35,118 nucleotides of DNA from JBAXRT01 sp037131065 (GTDB lineage: Bacteria; Bacteroidota; Bacteroidia; Bacteroidales; FEN-979): assembly GCA_037131065.1 (NCBI GenBank), contig JBAXRT010000009.1, forward strand, positions 1 through 35,118, given 5' to 3'. Shown here in pieces: positions 1 to 8,340 of this stretch. Each line of letters opens with the position of its first letter. Position 1 is the first letter of the stretch. The position numbers were made by a program, and so were the translations under genes. The notes below the pieces were generated by a model. That model ran no database searches. It had not been told where the DNA came from and saw only the letters and a program-made list of their open reading frames with translations.

Positions 1-1
1 C

Positions 2-1588
2 TTTTCAAAGTTCATGGTAAGCGTGGGCCAGTGGTGGCTGACGGGGGCCTGGGTGCTCGAACGGCTTGATATCCGGAAACTGCAGGCATTTTACCTGGAG
101 AATCACCGAACCAGGTTTTACCTACTTATCGTATTCGTCTTTTTCAGACTGCTTTTTGAGGGGATCGGAAGGGGATTCCGGGAATTCTTCCGGAACAAGC
201 CGGCCATGATTTTTTCATCCATTTTCATCCTCCATATTGCAGGACTGATCGTTACCGCAGATTTCCAGTATGCCCTTAAAGACCTACGCACAAAAGTTCC
301 GCTGTTCATTCTTCCTATATTCCTATCAACGAGTGAAACCATCCGCAGGAAAGACTTTCACAGGTATATGTTTCTATTCGTACTTGCGCTGTTCACCGGA
401 ACTCTTTTCAACACATGGAAAATAATCAACCATGAGTATATCGATCTCCGCGAAGTTGCCCGTCATGTAGGATATATTGTTTACAGCCTGCTTGTTTGTG
501 TGGGAATTTTTATTTCGGGATACCTGGTGTTCAAAAGAGGAACTTTACCAATCTCCTTTAAGATTCTTCTTGCCATCATCATGGCCTGGCTGGTGTTGTA
601 CCTGTTTATAACCAAATCCTTTACCGGGGTTGCGATTATCATCCTCACCTTGCTGATCATGATTCCCATCCTGGTCTTCAAAAGAAAAAACAGGTGGCTG
701 AAAATTGCCCTGCTCCTTCTGATGGTGGCTATGACCGGTGGAGTTTTATTTTACATCCGGGCAGTAGTTCGTGATTTTTACAAAGTCGAGCCGGTAGATC
801 TCACAAAACTTGAACTGAACACTTCACGCGGAAACCTTTATGAGCATAACCCTATGCTCAAGCAGACCGAGAACGGGCATTACCTCTGGCTCTATGTTCA
901 ATGGGATGAATTGCGCGGGTCATGGAATTCCAGGAGCAGGATCAGGTTCGACAGCAACGATCTTCGCGGACAACCTGTCAAGTTCACCCTTATCAGGTTC
1001 CTGACTTCGAAGGGTGAACGGAAAGATGCAGATGCCGTCCAGCACTTGTCTCCCAATGATATTCATGCCATTGAGACAGGAATTGCGAACATCTGGTACA
1101 TGAAAAAGTTCAGCATTCGTGGAAGGATCTATGAGTTCCTGATGGGATATGATAACTACCGTTTGACGGGAAACCCCACCGGATCAACGGTAATGCAGCG
1201 GGTTGAATTCTGGAAAGCCTCCATCGGCTTGATCAGGGAAAACTGGCTTTATGGTGTCGGAACCGGGGATATGAACGTCGCCTTCAGGCAGCAGTACGAC
1301 CGGATGGATACGAAACTTGCTCTCGACCAGCGTTGGCGTTCGCACAATCAGTTTATGTCGATCTGTATAGCCTTCGGTGTTTTCGGACTGGCCTGGTTCC
1401 TGTTCGCTACACTTTATCCTGCGTTTGCAACCAGGCGGTTTGATGATTACTTTTTCCTGACCTTCCTGATCATTACATTCACAGCAATGCTTACCGACGA
1501 TACCATTGAATCGCAAATGGGGGTTACCTTTTTCGCCTTCTTTTACTGCTTTTTCCTTTTTGGGAAGAGAGAGAAGGATCCTGTCTAA
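2..1588 (+). CDS. O-antigen ligase family membrane protein (5' end outside window)
   Basis: Probable inner-membrane glycosyl-chain ligase or polymerase of the WaaL/Wzy_C superfamily, acting at the periplasmic face on lipid-linked glycans. The frame is open to the window edge and residues before the first visible ATG (14) read smoothly into the family-like stretch SVGQWWLTGAWVLE, so the gene probably starts upstream and this is a 3' fragment of at least 524 codons. Numbering from that ATG, several hydrophobic segments fill residues 35-250, a long hydrophilic loop spans about 255-425, and three more membrane segments lie at 430-510. The loop end carries RVEFW (about 394) and RSHNQF (about 442), matching the arginine/histidine region of Wzy_C ligases. 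It ends 9 bases from the convergent gene at 1597. The substrate cannot be inferred. Confidence 0.75.
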   Translation, partial: FSKFMVSVGQWWLTGAWVLERLDIRKLQAFYLENHRTRFYLLIVFVFFRLLFEGIGRGFREFFRNKPAMIFSSIFILHIAGLIVTADFQYALKDLRTKVPLFILPIFLSTSETIRRKDFHRYMFLFVLALFTGTLFNTWKIINHEYIDLREVARHVGYIVYSLLVCVGIFISGYLVFKRGTLPISFKILLAIIMAWLVLYLFITKSFTGVAIIILTLLIMIPILVFKRKNRWLKIALLLLMVAMTGGVLFYIRAVVRDFYKVEPVDLTKLELNTSRGNLYEHNPMLKQTENGHYLWLYVQWDELRGSWNSRSRIRFDSNDLRGQPVKFTLIRFLTSKGERKDADAVQHLSPNDIHAIETGIANIWYMKKFSIRGRIYEFLMGYDNYRLTGNPTGSTVMQRVEFWKASIGLIRENWLYGVGTGDMNVAFRQQYDRMDTKLALDQRWRSHNQFMSICIAFGVFGLAWFLFATLYPAFATRRFDDYFFLTFLIITFTAMLTDDTIESQMGVTFFAFFYCFFLFGKREKDPV

Positions 1589-1596
1589 ATAAGGGA

Positions 1597-2232
1597 TCAG
1601 GGGATAATCACCCCGATCTTGAACCCGGCAAAGTGGAGGGGAACTTTGTAATCGATGGTACTTCTGAGAACAGGTGTTTTTCCGACAGAATCAGAAACAT
1701 AGATACCATAACTGGACTCGATGGCCTGGTAGCGGTAAAAAATTTCATACATAAAGTTGATCTTCCCTGCTACTTTCATTTTGTACCCCACGCCGACACT
1801 AAGTCCGAATGCCCCGGTCCCCTCTTTGTAAAAGGTAGTTGCATAGCGGGTCCCGATTGAATATCCCAGGTAGAGATCGGCAAAAAATGTGTTGTCGGTG
1901 GGTTTAAGATCGAAGGTGACGACACCGTAGATAGGCCAGAAAAAACCGTTACGCCATTTTTCGAAACCAACACTGACCCCGACGCCAAGCCTGTTCATGT
2001 ATTTCACTCCGTTGATGGTCTGGAAATTGATCACGAGCTCATCGTTCTTGATTTTTTTCTGGGTCCCGTTGATGATATCGGTTTTGAAGGATCCGATACC
2101 AAAGGAGACACCGGCTTCCGTTTTGTTGAAATACTTCAGGGATTTTTCGCTGGTCGTGGCGGTTTGTGCATTACCCCATGCAAGCATGAGGAACAAAAAG
2201 AGACCGGAAAGGATGAATCTGGTTATAATCAT
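1597..2232 (-). CDS. Secreted outer-membrane beta-barrel-like protein
   Basis: Unidentified small envelope protein. From the ATG at 2232 it has 211 residues; a TTG four codons upstream (2244) is a possible but less likely start. The N-terminus is a clear signal peptide (hydrophobic run RFILSGLFLFLMLAWG ending near NAQ). The rest alternates glycine/aromatic strands (GVSFGIGSF, VGVSVGFEKW, ADLYLGYSIG, GLSVGVGYKM) and ends in a hydrophobic strand (HFAGFKIGVIIP), as expected for an outer-membrane barrel of the OmpW/porin-like type. No catalytic motif is seen. A weak minus-strand -7-like element (TACTTTTA, 2261-2254) lies just upstream. It faces away from the kinase gene at 2343. The barrel assignment rests on pattern only. 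Confidence 0.65.
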   Translation of the reverse strand: MIITRFILSGLFLFLMLAWGNAQTATTSEKSLKYFNKTEAGVSFGIGSFKTDIINGTQKKIKNDELVINFQTINGVKYMNRLGVGVSVGFEKWRNGFFWPIYGVVTFDLKPTDNTFFADLYLGYSIGTRYATTFYKEGTGAFGLSVGVGYKMKVAGKINFMYEIFYRYQAIESSYGIYVSDSVGKTPVLRSTIDYKVPLHFAGFKIGVIIP

Positions 2233-2342
2233 AGGGATCCGCAAAAGGCACTATAAAAGTACTAATTTTTATTCCCCGCTGATCAGGTGCAGGGCGGAAG
2301 GTTCAAAAAAAACTTTAACTTGCACTCCGTAACCTCAATCCG

Positions 2343-3293
2343 ATGAACGATTCTCAGATCATTTCCGCCGATAAATGGCTTATCATTGTCAATCCCAATG
2401 CTGGAAGCAAGAAGGGAGCCCGGGATTGGACAAAGATCTGTCATCTGCTCTCCCAGGAGGGATTTGATTATCACTGTGTATTTACCGAACACCGCAACCA
2501 TGCCATTCTCCTGACGGAGCAGAATCTTGCAAAAGGATACCGCAACCTGGCCGTGGTCGGAGGGGATGGCACAATGAACGAGGTCCTCAACGGAATCATG
2601 AGCCAGACCAGGGTTCCCTTTTCGGAAATAACCCTGGGCATGATCCCTGTCGGGACAGGAAATGACTGGTGCAGGACCCTGGGGGTACCATTTGATTATA
2701 AAAAGGCAGTTGGTGTTCTCAAGGCAAAGAAGATCTTTACCCAGGACATTGGCAAAGTAACTTACCATAAGCAGAGCGAGACGCAGGTACGGTATTTTCT
2801 GAATGTTGCAGGGATGGGTTATGATGCTCTTGTAGCCAAGAAGACGAACCTCCTGAAAGAGAAAGGAAAAGGCGGCCCACTGGCCTATCTCTATTTTGTC
2901 TTTGCCAGCCTTTTCCAGTACAAATTCCTGGAGGGAGTCATCGAAGTGGACGACACGATCGTGTTCAAGGGTGAGATATTTTCGATGAATGTAGGGATCT
3001 GCAAATACAATGGAGGTGGGATGATGCAGGTTCCCTTTGCCATTCCCGACGATGGCCTGCTGGATATGATGCTTATCAAAAAGGCTTCAAAATTCATTGT
3101 GATCAGGCATACATCCAAACTTTACGACGGAACGCTTGTAAGCCTGCCCATCGTGAAGACTTTCCGCGGAAAGAACATTCGCATCCGGTCCACCGACAAG
3201 ATCTACCTGGAAGCTGACGGGGAGTCGCTGGGGCACACCCCGTTCACCTTTGAGATCATACCGACCATACTGCGGGTAGTTACAGGAAATTAG
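2343..3293 (+). CDS. Diacylglycerol/lipid kinase family protein (YegS/DgkB-like)
   Basis: Soluble lipid kinase of the DAGK catalytic-domain family, which phosphorylates diacylglycerol or a related lipid with ATP. It has 316 residues, normal for the family. Seen in the sequence: VNPNAGS near residue 17, the nucleotide-binding GGDGTMNEV at about 75, and PVGTGNDW at about 103, then a C-terminal beta-sandwich with GGGMMQVPFAIPDDG and the closing EADGESLG motif. These are the standard landmarks of bacterial DgkB/YegS. No membrane segment is present, so it would act peripherally at the membrane. The gene stands alone between divergent and convergent neighbours. The exact lipid substrate (diacylglycerol, ceramide or another) is not decidable here. 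Confidence 0.9.
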   Translation: MNDSQIISADKWLIIVNPNAGSKKGARDWTKICHLLSQEGFDYHCVFTEHRNHAILLTEQNLAKGYRNLAVVGGDGTMNEVLNGIMSQTRVPFSEITLGMIPVGTGNDWCRTLGVPFDYKKAVGVLKAKKIFTQDIGKVTYHKQSETQVRYFLNVAGMGYDALVAKKTNLLKEKGKGGPLAYLYFVFASLFQYKFLEGVIEVDDTIVFKGEIFSMNVGICKYNGGGMMQVPFAIPDDGLLDMMLIKKASKFIVIRHTSKLYDGTLVSLPIVKTFRGKNIRIRSTDKIYLEADGESLGHTPFTFEIIPTILRVVTGN

Positions 3294-3304
3294 TTAAGAT
3301 TTTT

Positions 3305-4486
3305 TCATACGGAGTCTGACCAGTTGCCACCTTTCTTTATCATGTTGATCAGTTCCCGTACGGCCTCTGTTTCCGGCACATTTTTCCTTACCAGCTTCTG
3401 CCCTTTGTAAAGCATCACCTTTCCTTTCCCGGCACCTACGTACCCGTAGTGGGCATCAGCCATTTCGCCAGGGCCGTTCACGATGCAGCCCATTACAGCA
3501 ATTTTCAGCCCGGTGAGGTGGCCAGTCTCTGATTTGATCTTTTCGACAGCATCCTGTATGTTGAAAAGTGTGCGCGCACAAGAAGGGCAGGAGATAAATT
3601 CGGTACGGGTAATCCTTACGCCGGAAGCCTGGAGTATACCATAGGCCACGGGGATCTCCTTCTCCGGATCCTCGGTGATGGAGACCCGGATGGTGTCGCC
3701 GATGCCATCTGCAAGTAAACTCCCGATCCCGACGGCCGACTTCAGCCGACCGTCTTCCCCGGCGCCGGCTTCTGTCACCCCAAGGTGAATGGGATAATCC
3801 ATTCCTTCCGCTTTCATCCGTTCAACAAGTAACCGGTTCGACCGGATCATCACCCGTGTATTGCTGGATTTCATGGAGAGAACCAAATCTCTGAAACTGA
3901 AATGCTTGCAGATCCTGGCAAACTCAAGCGCAGATTCTACCATTCCTTTCGGGGTGTCGCCGTAAAGGTCCATGATACGTGGGGAAAGGGAGCCATGGTT
4001 GGTACCTATCCGGAGGGCGGTGCCATTTGTACGGCAAATGTCGAGAAGGGTCTTTAGTTTCGTTGCGATGATTTCAAGTTCATTGTCAAGTGACGAGTGA
4101 CGAGTGACGAGTGACGAATGATGCTTGGCGTTTGACGGAATATAGTTGCCGGGGTTGATCCTTACCTTTTCGACGAAGGTTGCAGCGAGTTCGGCAATCT
4201 TCGGGTTAAAGTGCACATCGGCGATCAGCGGGGCTTTGTATCCTTTTTTCCTGAGGATCTTTTTTATTTCCCGCAGGCTCTCCACCTCTTTCATGCCAGG
4301 GACAGCAATCCTCACATATTCACAACCTGCCTCAATCATCCGGATTGCCTGTGCGACGGTTCCTTTGACATCATTGGTACCGGTATTGGTCATCGACTGG
4401 ACGCGGATGGGATGGGTTCCGCCCAAAGGAAGATCACCGATGTTAACGACACGGGTCTGGAATCTGGAAAATGATGAGGGGGTCAT
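3305..4486 (-). CDS. ispG: 4-hydroxy-3-methylbut-2-en-1-yl diphosphate synthase (short form, plant-like motifs)
   Basis: Penultimate enzyme of the MEP isoprenoid pathway: reductive conversion of MEcPP to HMBPP using a 4Fe-4S cluster. The TIM-barrel part starts IRVQSMTNT, and the cluster ligands are visible as C300 and C303 (CPSC), C334 (GCIVNGPGE) and E341. The middle (RIGTNHGSLS, YGDTPKGMVESALEFARIC, LGVTEAGAGEDG) resembles the long plant/Bacteroidota type II enzyme, yet at 393 residues there is no room for the extra central domain. Residues about 117-133 are encoded by a 7-bp tandem repeat (in-frame insertion SSLVTRHSSL). The start ATG lies inside a second, 8-bp repeat. It is the last gene of the tolC operon, 43 bases after tsaB. 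Confidence 0.93.
   Translation of the reverse strand: MTPSSFSRFQTRVVNIGDLPLGGTHPIRVQSMTNTGTNDVKGTVAQAIRMIEAGCEYVRIAVPGMKEVESLREIKKILRKKGYKAPLIADVHFNPKIAELAATFVEKVRINPGNYIPSNAKHHSSLVTRHSSLDNELEIIATKLKTLLDICRTNGTALRIGTNHGSLSPRIMDLYGDTPKGMVESALEFARICKHFSFRDLVLSMKSSNTRVMIRSNRLLVERMKAEGMDYPIHLGVTEAGAGEDGRLKSAVGIGSLLADGIGDTIRVSITEDPEKEIPVAYGILQASGVRITRTEFISCPSCARTLFNIQDAVEKIKSETGHLTGLKIAVMGCIVNGPGEMADAHYGYVGAGKGKVMLYKGQKLVRKNVPETEAVRELINMIKKGGNWSDSV
4089..4137. repeat. 7-bp tandem repeat array inside ispG
   Basis: Four exact copies of AGTGACG (4089-4116), then decaying copies AATGATG, CTTGGCG and TTTGACG (to 4137), all in 7-base register. Read on the minus (coding) strand the unit CGTCACT contains no stop in any of its three frames and yields a 7-residue repeat (S-S-L-V-T-R-H). 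On the plus strand it would give TGA. It occupies the variable loop after NPGNYI in IspG. Confidence 0.9.
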
Positions 4487-4512
4487 TTGGTCATTAAGTC
4501 ATTAGGTCGATA
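4481..4512. repeat. 8-bp tandem repeat spanning the ispG start
   Basis: Four units of 8 bases on the plus strand: GGTCATTT, GGTCATTA, AGTCATTA, GGTCGATA. On the ispG coding strand this places ATG codons at 4502, 4494 and 4486, each in a different frame. The first two open only MT-stop and MTK-stop, overlapping the next start as TAATG and ATGA. The last ATG is the ispG start. Confidence 0.85.
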
Positions 4513-4529
4513 CGAAAGTAATATAGATT

Positions 4530-5261
4530 TCAGGAAGTAAGTGCTTTAACACGGGGTTTTCCCGCAATAAAATCTTTGAGGTAGAAAGGTTCGAAGTAAG
4601 CTAGGTTTTCAAATTCCCTCCTGGTCAACTTCTCCTCTGCCAGCCGAATCATGAAGCGTGAAGAATGACGGAAGCCCTGGATAAAGATGGCATTTTTATT
4701 GCTTTCAAGGAGCTCCCTGCATTTTTCAGCACCATCGCCAGCGAAAAAAAGAAGTTTTTCCGCCATGAATTCACTGAATGAATCAGAATGAATGATCTCA
4801 GCCGCTGTATCCCTTGTCAAATTAAGTTCCTGGTCGAAAATAGCACAGAAGACCTCCATCCTCCGGGCATCTACCATAGGGCAGAGGCCCCAACCCGGGG
4901 TCTCGTTCTCTTTTCCAGGGGAGGAGGCCAGTGGCAGGGCCAGTTCTCTCATACCGAGGGCCATGGCCTGTAAAGTAGGGATGGCGATCAGGGGTATATC
5001 AAGTGCATAGCAAAGTCCCTTTGCGGAGGCAACACCGATGCGAAGGCCGGTATAGGAACCAGGGCCCATACTGACTGCAATGGCATCAAGTTCATTCATG
5101 GAAAGGGAAGCGGTTTTCAGTACCTCTTCAATAAAAAGTGTCAGGCGGGATGCGTGGAGATTTTTATCAGAAGATTCTTCAAACGATATCAGCCGGCCCG
5201 CCTCTGACAGGGAAACGGAACAGATGGTTGTGGCAGTATCCAGGCAAAGGATCTTTCCCAT
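4530..5261 (-). CDS. tsaB: tRNA threonylcarbamoyladenosine biosynthesis protein TsaB
   Basis: Partner of TsaD/TsaE in making t6A37 on ANN-decoding tRNAs; cytoplasmic. It has 243 residues, normal for the family. The N-terminal ASKHA fold is recognisable: ILCLDTATTICSVSL at residues 4-18, HASRLTLFIEEVL near 36, and the hallmark MGPGSYTGLRIGVASAKGL at about 65-83. The C-terminal half is more variable, as is usual, but keeps WGLCPMVDARRMEVF. The start ATG at 5261 lies 3 bases after the stop of the adaptor gene, so translation is probably coupled. Why a tRNA-modification gene sits between an efflux adaptor and ispG is not evident; it probably reflects co-transcription only. Confidence 0.93.
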   Translation of the reverse strand: MGKILCLDTATTICSVSLSEAGRLISFEESSDKNLHASRLTLFIEEVLKTASLSMNELDAIAVSMGPGSYTGLRIGVASAKGLCYALDIPLIAIPTLQAMALGMRELALPLASSPGKENETPGWGLCPMVDARRMEVFCAIFDQELNLTRDTAAEIIHSDSFSEFMAEKLLFFAGDGAEKCRELLESNKNAIFIQGFRHSSRFMIRLAEEKLTRREFENLAYFEPFYLKDFIAGKPRVKALTS

Positions 5262-5264
5262 GCA

Positions 5265-6644
5265 TCACTTTTCCTTGGTGAAGAGATCTTTCTTATCGAC
5301 CTTTACTACTTTATCCCCGTCCTTTAATGATTTGGAAACAACAGTGAATGGAGCAACAATAATTTCATCCCCATCTTTCAGACCTGAAATGATCTGGATA
5401 TAGGTATTATCCTGGATCCCGGTCTTGACATTTTTCTTTATGGCGGTACCGTTTGAAAAGACAAACACACACTCCTGGATTTCCTCACTCTTTTTCTGGG
5501 ATGAGACCATTTCAACCTGTTCATCTCCTTCGTCTTTCTTGGTCTTCGACTTTTCATTCAGCTTGTCAAGGCTGTCCTTGGCGACCCTGGTCGTCACAGC
5601 CTGGATTGGGACTGTAAGGACATTGGCAGCAGTCTCCGTCTGGATCTCCACGGTACATGACATGCCCGGACGGAAAGGAGAATAGTCAATGCGATTCGGA
5701 TCAAGAAGGTCGCGGTATGACTCTTTCAGAAGGTGGATCTTCACATTGAAGTTAGTTACCTGGTCAACACTCACGCCTGTTGTATTGGCAGAGGTGGCGA
5801 TCTCGGTGACTACGCCTTTAAATTTCCTGTTCAGGTAGGCATCCACTTCGATCAGGGCGGTATCGCCCAAAGTGACCCTGACTATATCATTTTCATTGAC
5901 CTCGACCTGGGCCTCCATCTCATTCAGGTTGGCAATGCGCATGATCTCGGTACCGCTCGAAAATTGTGATGCTCCTGTAACGCGCTCTCCCTTTTCGACA
6001 CCTAACTTTGAGACGGTACCGTCACTGGGGGCAAAGATTGCGGTCTTGGTAAGGTCTTCCTTAGCCTTCTTCAGGGCAGCCTCTGAACTTTTTACCATAA
6101 ATCCGGCAGCCTTGATATCTTCCTCACCGGCTTCGATCTGGGCCGTTGCAACGAGGTATGCTGCTCTTGCCTGGTCGTACTCGGCCTTTGAGATCACATT
6201 CTGCTGGTATAGTTTCTCCTGGCGCTCAAAGGTCATTTTGGAATTTTCAAGAGTGGCCTTTTGCTGGGTCAGTCGTGCCCTGGAATTGGCTTCGTTGGCT
6301 TTCTGCGAGTTTACCGAGGCCTCCTGCTGGTCATAGATGGATATATAAATCTCCGGATCAATTTTTGCCAGCAGATCTCCCTGCATTACCTGGTCTCCTT
6401 CCTTGACTTTCAGCTCGACCACCTCTCCGGAGATGTAAGGACTGATCTTGATATCTTTCTCAGGCTGGATCTTACCATTGGCAGAGACGCTCTGGGTTAT
6501 CGTGCGTTTCATTACTTTTTCCGTGGCCACCTTGGTGCTGTCGGTTCCCTTGCCCTTCAGTACAGCGAAAATCACGATGACTGCAACCAGGACAACAGAA
6601 CCGATGATGATCCACATTTTCTTTTTTGATTTCTTCGAAGCCAT
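5265..6644 (-). CDS. Efflux RND/ABC periplasmic adaptor (HlyD/MacA family)
   Basis: Membrane-fusion protein that would bridge an inner-membrane pump to a TolC-type channel. Of 459 residues, 10-28 form a signal anchor (KMWIIIGSVVLVAVIVIFAVL). A biotinyl-lipoyl half-motif follows (ISPYISGEVVELKVKEGDQV, about 66-85), then a helical hairpin rich in Q/K/E/A (about 97-205), and the second lipoyl half (TAIFAPSDGTVSKLGVEKGE). A beta-barrel covers about 245-335, and the C-terminal membrane-proximal domain is interrupted by a very charged insert (about 355-385, SKTKKDEGDEQ). The C-terminal GLKDGDEIIV is typical of the MacA-like group. It lies 51 bases after the tolC gene in the same operon. No ABC or RND pump gene is in the operon. 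Confidence 0.88.
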   Translation of the reverse strand: MASKKSKKKMWIIIGSVVLVAVIVIFAVLKGKGTDSTKVATEKVMKRTITQSVSANGKIQPEKDIKISPYISGEVVELKVKEGDQVMQGDLLAKIDPEIYISIYDQQEASVNSQKANEANSRARLTQQKATLENSKMTFERQEKLYQQNVISKAEYDQARAAYLVATAQIEAGEEDIKAAGFMVKSSEAALKKAKEDLTKTAIFAPSDGTVSKLGVEKGERVTGASQFSSGTEIMRIANLNEMEAQVEVNENDIVRVTLGDTALIEVDAYLNRKFKGVVTEIATSANTTGVSVDQVTNFNVKIHLLKESYRDLLDPNRIDYSPFRPGMSCTVEIQTETAANVLTVPIQAVTTRVAKDSLDKLNEKSKTKKDEGDEQVEMVSSQKKSEEIQECVFVFSNGTAIKKNVKTGIQDNTYIQIISGLKDGDEIIVAPFTVVSKSLKDGDKVVKVDKKDLFTKEK

Positions 6645-6695
6645 TGATGAATAAGGATTATGAACAAATTTAGATACGAAAGTAGTAAAAACCAG

Positions 6696-8150
6696 CTATT
6701 TCTGGGTGATGCTGATCGGATTCCCTGAATAAAAGTCAAGAATGGTTGTCTTGAAAATAAAATCATACTTGGCCTGGAGCAGGTCCGACTGTGCTTTTGT
6801 CAGGTCTTTCTTGCTGTTATTGTAATCGAAAGAGGTCATCATGCCCACATCAAATTTCTGACTCGTGTATTTGAATGATTCTTCCTGGGCCTTCACCTTT
6901 TGCTGTGAGGAGTTGAACTTTTTCAGAGATGCGACTGCATCAGCATATGCCTGTTCGATCAGTTTCCGAAGATCCCTGGTCCTGATATCCAGGTCAACTT
7001 CTGCCTGGTGCTGCAGGATCTTTGCTTTTGAAATGGCGGTACGGCCCTGCCATCCGTTAAAAATGGGGACACTGAGGTAGAACCCGAGCGATTGGTTTTC
7101 GTTTTGCCGCATCTGGTCAGAGAATGAGGTTGTGCGGGTTGACCTCTCCACGTCATACCCGAGTACAGTATCACGGGAAATCTGTGTAATACCCAAATTA
7201 TAAGGTTTTATGACCGGCGGAATGGTCGGATCAATCTCTTTGGCCGCCCCCGAATAACCAGTTCCCCAGGATCCGCCGAAAGACAGTGTAGGGGTGATCG
7301 ATCCGCGCATGATGGCAACATATTTCTGGGCACTTTTTACATTCATCTCAGCACTCTTTATTTCGGGCCTGGTTTTCAGGGCATGTTCAAAGATGATCTC
7401 CGGTGTTACCAGCTCTTTCGGCGCCTCAACGGCTTTCAGTTCAGGCTTATCAATCCTGAAATCCCTGGAAACGGGTAGGTCGATGAGTTGCTGAAGCGAG
7501 AGACTTGCAATGGTCAGCCTGTTTTCGGCTTCGATGACTATCAACTCTTCGGCCGATTGCTGTGCCTGGATGTTCAGCAGATCGCCTTTGGCAGAGGCTC
7601 CTGCCTCAACCATCTTGTGGATGCGGACCACCTGGTCTTTTGTAATACTTAATTGTCCTTTTGCAACATCAAGCAATTCGTAACTGAACAGGATATCAAG
7701 GTAGAACCCGGCAACCGAGAGTGAAATATCATTTTTAATAACATCCAGGTTGTACTTGCTTGCCAGGAGGTTAAGCTGGTTCTGCTTTACTGCGTTGAAC
7801 TTCTGTAAACCGCTGAAGATGGTCACATCGGCCTGGAGGTAGAAATTGTTCGATCTGACTGTGTTCGTGGCAAAGGTATTTGTATACATGTCGATCGTCT
7901 GGCCAAAATTCCAGACATTGGTGGCATTTGCATTCAGGTTAGGAAGCATGCCGAGTTTACTCTGCAACAAACTGGCCTTGTAAGTTTCAACCGAAAGCAG
8001 CTGTCTCTGGATATCAAGGTTGTTGTCCAGGGCATAATTGATGCAGTCCTCCAGGGTCCATATTTTCTGAGAATAACCGGGGTATGCGGAAAGGATCCCA
8101 ATAAAAGTCAATAGGGCAAGAGCCCCTTTTTTAATACGATCGAAAAACAT
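6696..8150 (-). CDS. TolC family outer-membrane efflux protein
   Basis: Outer-membrane channel partner of the adaptor encoded just downstream. I start it at ATG 8150 (484 residues), which gives a clean signal peptide (MFFDRIKKGALALLTFIG, cleavage near GYSQ) followed by the family opening WTLEDCINYALDNNLDIQ. An in-frame ATG at 8192 is unlikely because it would lie almost on the transcription start predicted from the -7 box at 8207-8200. Two OEP repeats are visible: long amphipathic helices (SLLQSKLGMLPNLNANATN; RDLRKLIEQAYADAVASLKK) and the repeated proline-containing LGMLPNLN / IPPVIKPYNLG features. The TSFDYNNSKKDLTKAQSDLLQAKYDF end is typical. It is the first gene of a minus-strand operon with the adaptor, tsaB and ispG. 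Confidence 0.9.
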   Translation of the reverse strand: MFFDRIKKGALALLTFIGILSAYPGYSQKIWTLEDCINYALDNNLDIQRQLLSVETYKASLLQSKLGMLPNLNANATNVWNFGQTIDMYTNTFATNTVRSNNFYLQADVTIFSGLQKFNAVKQNQLNLLASKYNLDVIKNDISLSVAGFYLDILFSYELLDVAKGQLSITKDQVVRIHKMVEAGASAKGDLLNIQAQQSAEELIVIEAENRLTIASLSLQQLIDLPVSRDFRIDKPELKAVEAPKELVTPEIIFEHALKTRPEIKSAEMNVKSAQKYVAIMRGSITPTLSFGGSWGTGYSGAAKEIDPTIPPVIKPYNLGITQISRDTVLGYDVERSTRTTSFSDQMRQNENQSLGFYLSVPIFNGWQGRTAISKAKILQHQAEVDLDIRTRDLRKLIEQAYADAVASLKKFNSSQQKVKAQEESFKYTSQKFDVGMMTSFDYNNSKKDLTKAQSDLLQAKYDFIFKTTILDFYSGNPISITQK

Positions 8151-8199
8151 TTTCCAGGGTTTTAAATTAATTGCTTGGAAGTGAATTTTCATTAAACTC

Positions 8200-8207
8200 C
8201 AAAATTA
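8200..8207 (-). promoter_or_regulatory. Predicted Bacteroidota -7 box for the tolC operon
   Basis: The minus strand reads TAATTTTG, an exact match to TAnnTTTG. It would start transcription near 8193, giving a leader of about 43 bases to the ATG at 8150. No convincing TTTG -33 element was found at the expected distance. Confidence 0.5.
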
Positions 8208-8304
8208 CTGAATTTACACTTTAACGAAGCATTAAGACGAACATTTTACCTTTTGGTTACAGAAAAGCGAACCCTGTTTTCTGCGGGACAATCCCAAAAT
8301 AATT

Positions 8305-8312
8305 TACCTTTG
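8305..8312 (+). promoter_or_regulatory. Predicted -7 box for the small lipoprotein
   Basis: TACCTTTG is an exact TAnnTTTG match, 28 bases before the ATG at 8341. A weak T-rich element (TTTTCTG, 8277-8283) lies at about the -33 distance. Whether the same transcript continues into atpB is unknown. Confidence 0.5.
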
Positions 8313-8340
8313 TTCCAGATCAAATCCTAAAGAGGCCACC

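Noticed and set aside
4089..4137. Frameshift or pseudogene in ispG
   Set aside because: The repeat keeps the frame, and all cluster ligands and downstream motifs are intact, so the gene looks functional.
8151..8192. Longer N-terminus for the TolC protein (ATG 8192)
   Set aside because: The extra 14 residues precede a normal signal peptide, and the predicted -7 box at 8207-8200 would put the transcript start at or inside that codon.
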